Of a stretch of DNA of 14,838 nucleotides, positions 14,109 to 14,838 are shown piece after piece. Each line of letters opens with the position of its first letter. The first letter of the stretch is position 1. The stretch spans positions 1-14,838 of the forward strand of contig JAODBP010000169.1 in the NCBI GenBank assembly GCA_025464025.1, read 5' to 3'. Position numbers and translations under genes: made by a program. The notes under the pieces are model-generated. The model made no database searches. It was not told where the DNA came from and worked only from the letters and a program-made list of their open reading frames with translations. Source of the DNA: Actinomycetes bacterium (lineage in GTDB: Bacteria; Actinomycetota; Acidimicrobiia; Acidimicrobiales; CADCSY01).

Positions 14109-14115
14109 ATGAGCG
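14045..14115. repeat. Inverted repeat (13-bp perfect arms) enclosing the next start codon
   Basis: CGCTCATTGGTGC (14045-14057) pairs perfectly with GCACCAATGAGCG (14103-14115) across a 45-bp GC-rich interior. The right arm contains the ATG (14109) of the decarboxylase-like gene, so the RNA stem could hide the start. It could instead be the ends of a small inserted element. Confidence 0.6.
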
Positions 14116-14774
14116 CGCCCGTCGCGCCGTGGGCCCTGCAGGGCGAGAGCCTGGTGGCCCTGGCCCGCTGCCCGACCTCGACCGGCCCGCTCCCCGCCGG
14201 GATGCGCCGCCTGCCCGGCCCGGCGCTGGTCGTGGCCAACCGCTACACCGACTCACCGGTCGGCGCCTACCTCGAGCTGGCCGTGGGGTGCCCGGCTCGG
14301 CTCGGCATCCGGCCCGGGTGGTGCTTCACCACGATGGTGGTCGACAACGCCGATGCCCGGAAGGGCGGGCAGCTCAACTGGGGCTTCCCCAAGGAGCTGG
14401 GGAAGCTGCTCTGGGTGCAGGACGGCGACGAGCGGGAGCTGCGCTGGGTCGACCGCGACCTGTGCGTGCGGGGCGTGCCGGGTCGGTTCGTGCTGCCGTT
14501 CCTCGTGCCCATGCGCTCGCTCCAGCACCGGGCCGACGGGCCGGTCGTGGTGCCCGCTCGGCTGCGGGGCCGGGCCCGGCCGGCATCGGTCACGGTCTAC
14601 GCCCCCCAGGACGATCCGCTCGCCGGGCTGGCCGGCACCCACCGGGGCGTGCACATCGCCAGCATGAAGTTCGTGGTCCGGCCGGCCCGCCACCCGGTCG
14701 GGTTCGCCTCGACCCTGCTGGCACCACTGAGGGCTCCCGAACCTGCGCTAGTCTCATCCGCCCCGGGCGATTAG
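14109..14774 (+). CDS. Acetoacetate decarboxylase-like (ADC superfamily) protein
   Basis: A 221-aa ADC-fold protein. Recognisable stretches: NRYTDSPVGAYLELAVG (44-60), MVVDNADARKGGQLNWGFPKELGKLLW (76-102), LPFLVPMRSLQHR (129-141) and AGTHRGVHIASMKFVV (175-190). In acetoacetate decarboxylase a Schiff-base lysine in a PKK sequence does the chemistry and the next lysine lowers its pKa. Here K95 in GFPKEL fits the first, but the second is E96, so classical decarboxylation is doubtful; ADC-like proteins of this sort may act as lyases or hydratases, or be non-catalytic. Start ATG 14109 matches the family N-terminus and lies in the arm of an inverted repeat; GTG/ATG codons further upstream add nothing family-like. 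The last residues (after APLRAPEPA) and the TAG stop run 10 bp into the tRNA gene. Confidence 0.85.
   Translation: MSAPVAPWALQGESLVALARCPTSTGPLPAGMRRLPGPALVVANRYTDSPVGAYLELAVGCPARLGIRPGWCFTTMVVDNADARKGGQLNWGFPKELGKLLWVQDGDERELRWVDRDLCVRGVPGRFVLPFLVPMRSLQHRADGPVVVPARLRGRARPASVTVYAPQDDPLAGLAGTHRGVHIASMKFVVRPARHPVGFASTLLAPLRAPEPALVSSAPGD
14749..14754 (+). promoter_or_regulatory. Putative -10 element (TAGTCT) of the tRNA-Val promoter
   Basis: TAGTCT matches TANNNT and ends 10 nt before the first base of the tRNA. It lies within the last codons of the upstream decarboxylase-like gene. The -35 region near 14725 is weak. Confidence 0.45.
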
Positions 14775-14838
14775 CTCAGCGGTAGAGCGCTGCCTTCACA
14801 CGGCAGAGGCCACTGGTTCGAGACCAGTATCGCCCACC
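14765..14838 (+). tRNA. tRNA-Val (anticodon CAC)
   Basis: A full cloverleaf: acceptor GGGCGAT (14765-14771) pairs with ATCGCCC (14829-14835), D-arm TAGCTCAGCGGTAGAGC, anticodon stem CTGCC/GGCAG around loop TTCACAC giving anticodon CAC (reads GUG, valine), a short variable region, and T-arm CTGGTTCGAGACCAG. Discriminator A14836 is followed by CC at the window edge, so an encoded CCA would be completed by the next base. Its first 10 bp are shared with the end of the upstream CDS. Confidence 0.96.

Noticed and set aside
14765..14838. Attachment site of an integrated element at tRNA-Val
   Set aside because: No repeat of the tRNA 3' end and no integrase in the window; the region beyond is not visible.

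Overview
The window is about 14.8 kb of very GC-rich, densely packed bacterial DNA with strong G/C preference at third codon positions, frequent GTG/TTG starts and several 'TANNNT, 7-8 nt, start codon' arrangements typical of leaderless actinobacterial transcripts. Together with the gene content (DUF47-pit pair, LppU-like Cys domain, AbiEi-DUF559 protein, acetoacetate-decarboxylase-like protein) this points to Actinomycetota, perhaps an Acidimicrobiia-type lineage. The lineage is inference; no marker gene here fixes it.

Layout. (1) 1-4802, minus strand: a translationally coupled three-gene operon with 4-bp overlaps. It runs from an SDR (fatty-acyl-CoA-reductase-like)/HAD-IB fusion, to a zinc alcohol dehydrogenase (MDR), to a LarA/DUF2088 nickel-pincer-enzyme homologue that runs off the left edge. 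This is the most interesting metabolic unit: the catalytic residues of both the HAD domain and the LarA-like protein depart from their families. (2) 4803-4884: a divergent control region with a TACCA-gt-TGGTA palindrome. (3) 4885-7294, plus strand: DUF47 (PhoU-like) protein, Pit phosphate permease, a 63-aa two-helix membrane protein and a TetR regulator, packed as one operon. (4) 7295-8327: an AbiEi/DUF559 Vsr-like nuclease gene on the minus strand, bounded on both sides by near-identical long palindromes; it looks like a cassette dropped between housekeeping genes. (5) 8338-10681: ddl (minus) and murF (plus), divergent with only 19 bp between start codons. They carry out consecutive steps of peptidoglycan precursor synthesis (D-Ala-D-Ala synthesis and its attachment to UDP-MurNAc-tripeptide). 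(6) 10668-12864: an MFS_3 exporter (minus) whose 3' end overlaps murF and whose start region overlaps the start of a divergent D-2-hydroxyacid dehydrogenase (plus). (7) 12910-13979: a membrane-anchored J-domain protein coupled to a VOC (glyoxalase-fold) protein. (8) 13980-14108: a palindrome-rich gap. (9) 14109-14838: an acetoacetate-decarboxylase-like protein whose last codons run into tRNA-Val(CAC), which ends at the window edge.

No CRISPR array, integrase, transposase, rRNA or phage structural gene is visible. The most plausible undescribed items are the SDR-HAD/MDR/LarA-like operon and the palindrome-bounded AbiEi-DUF559 cassette.
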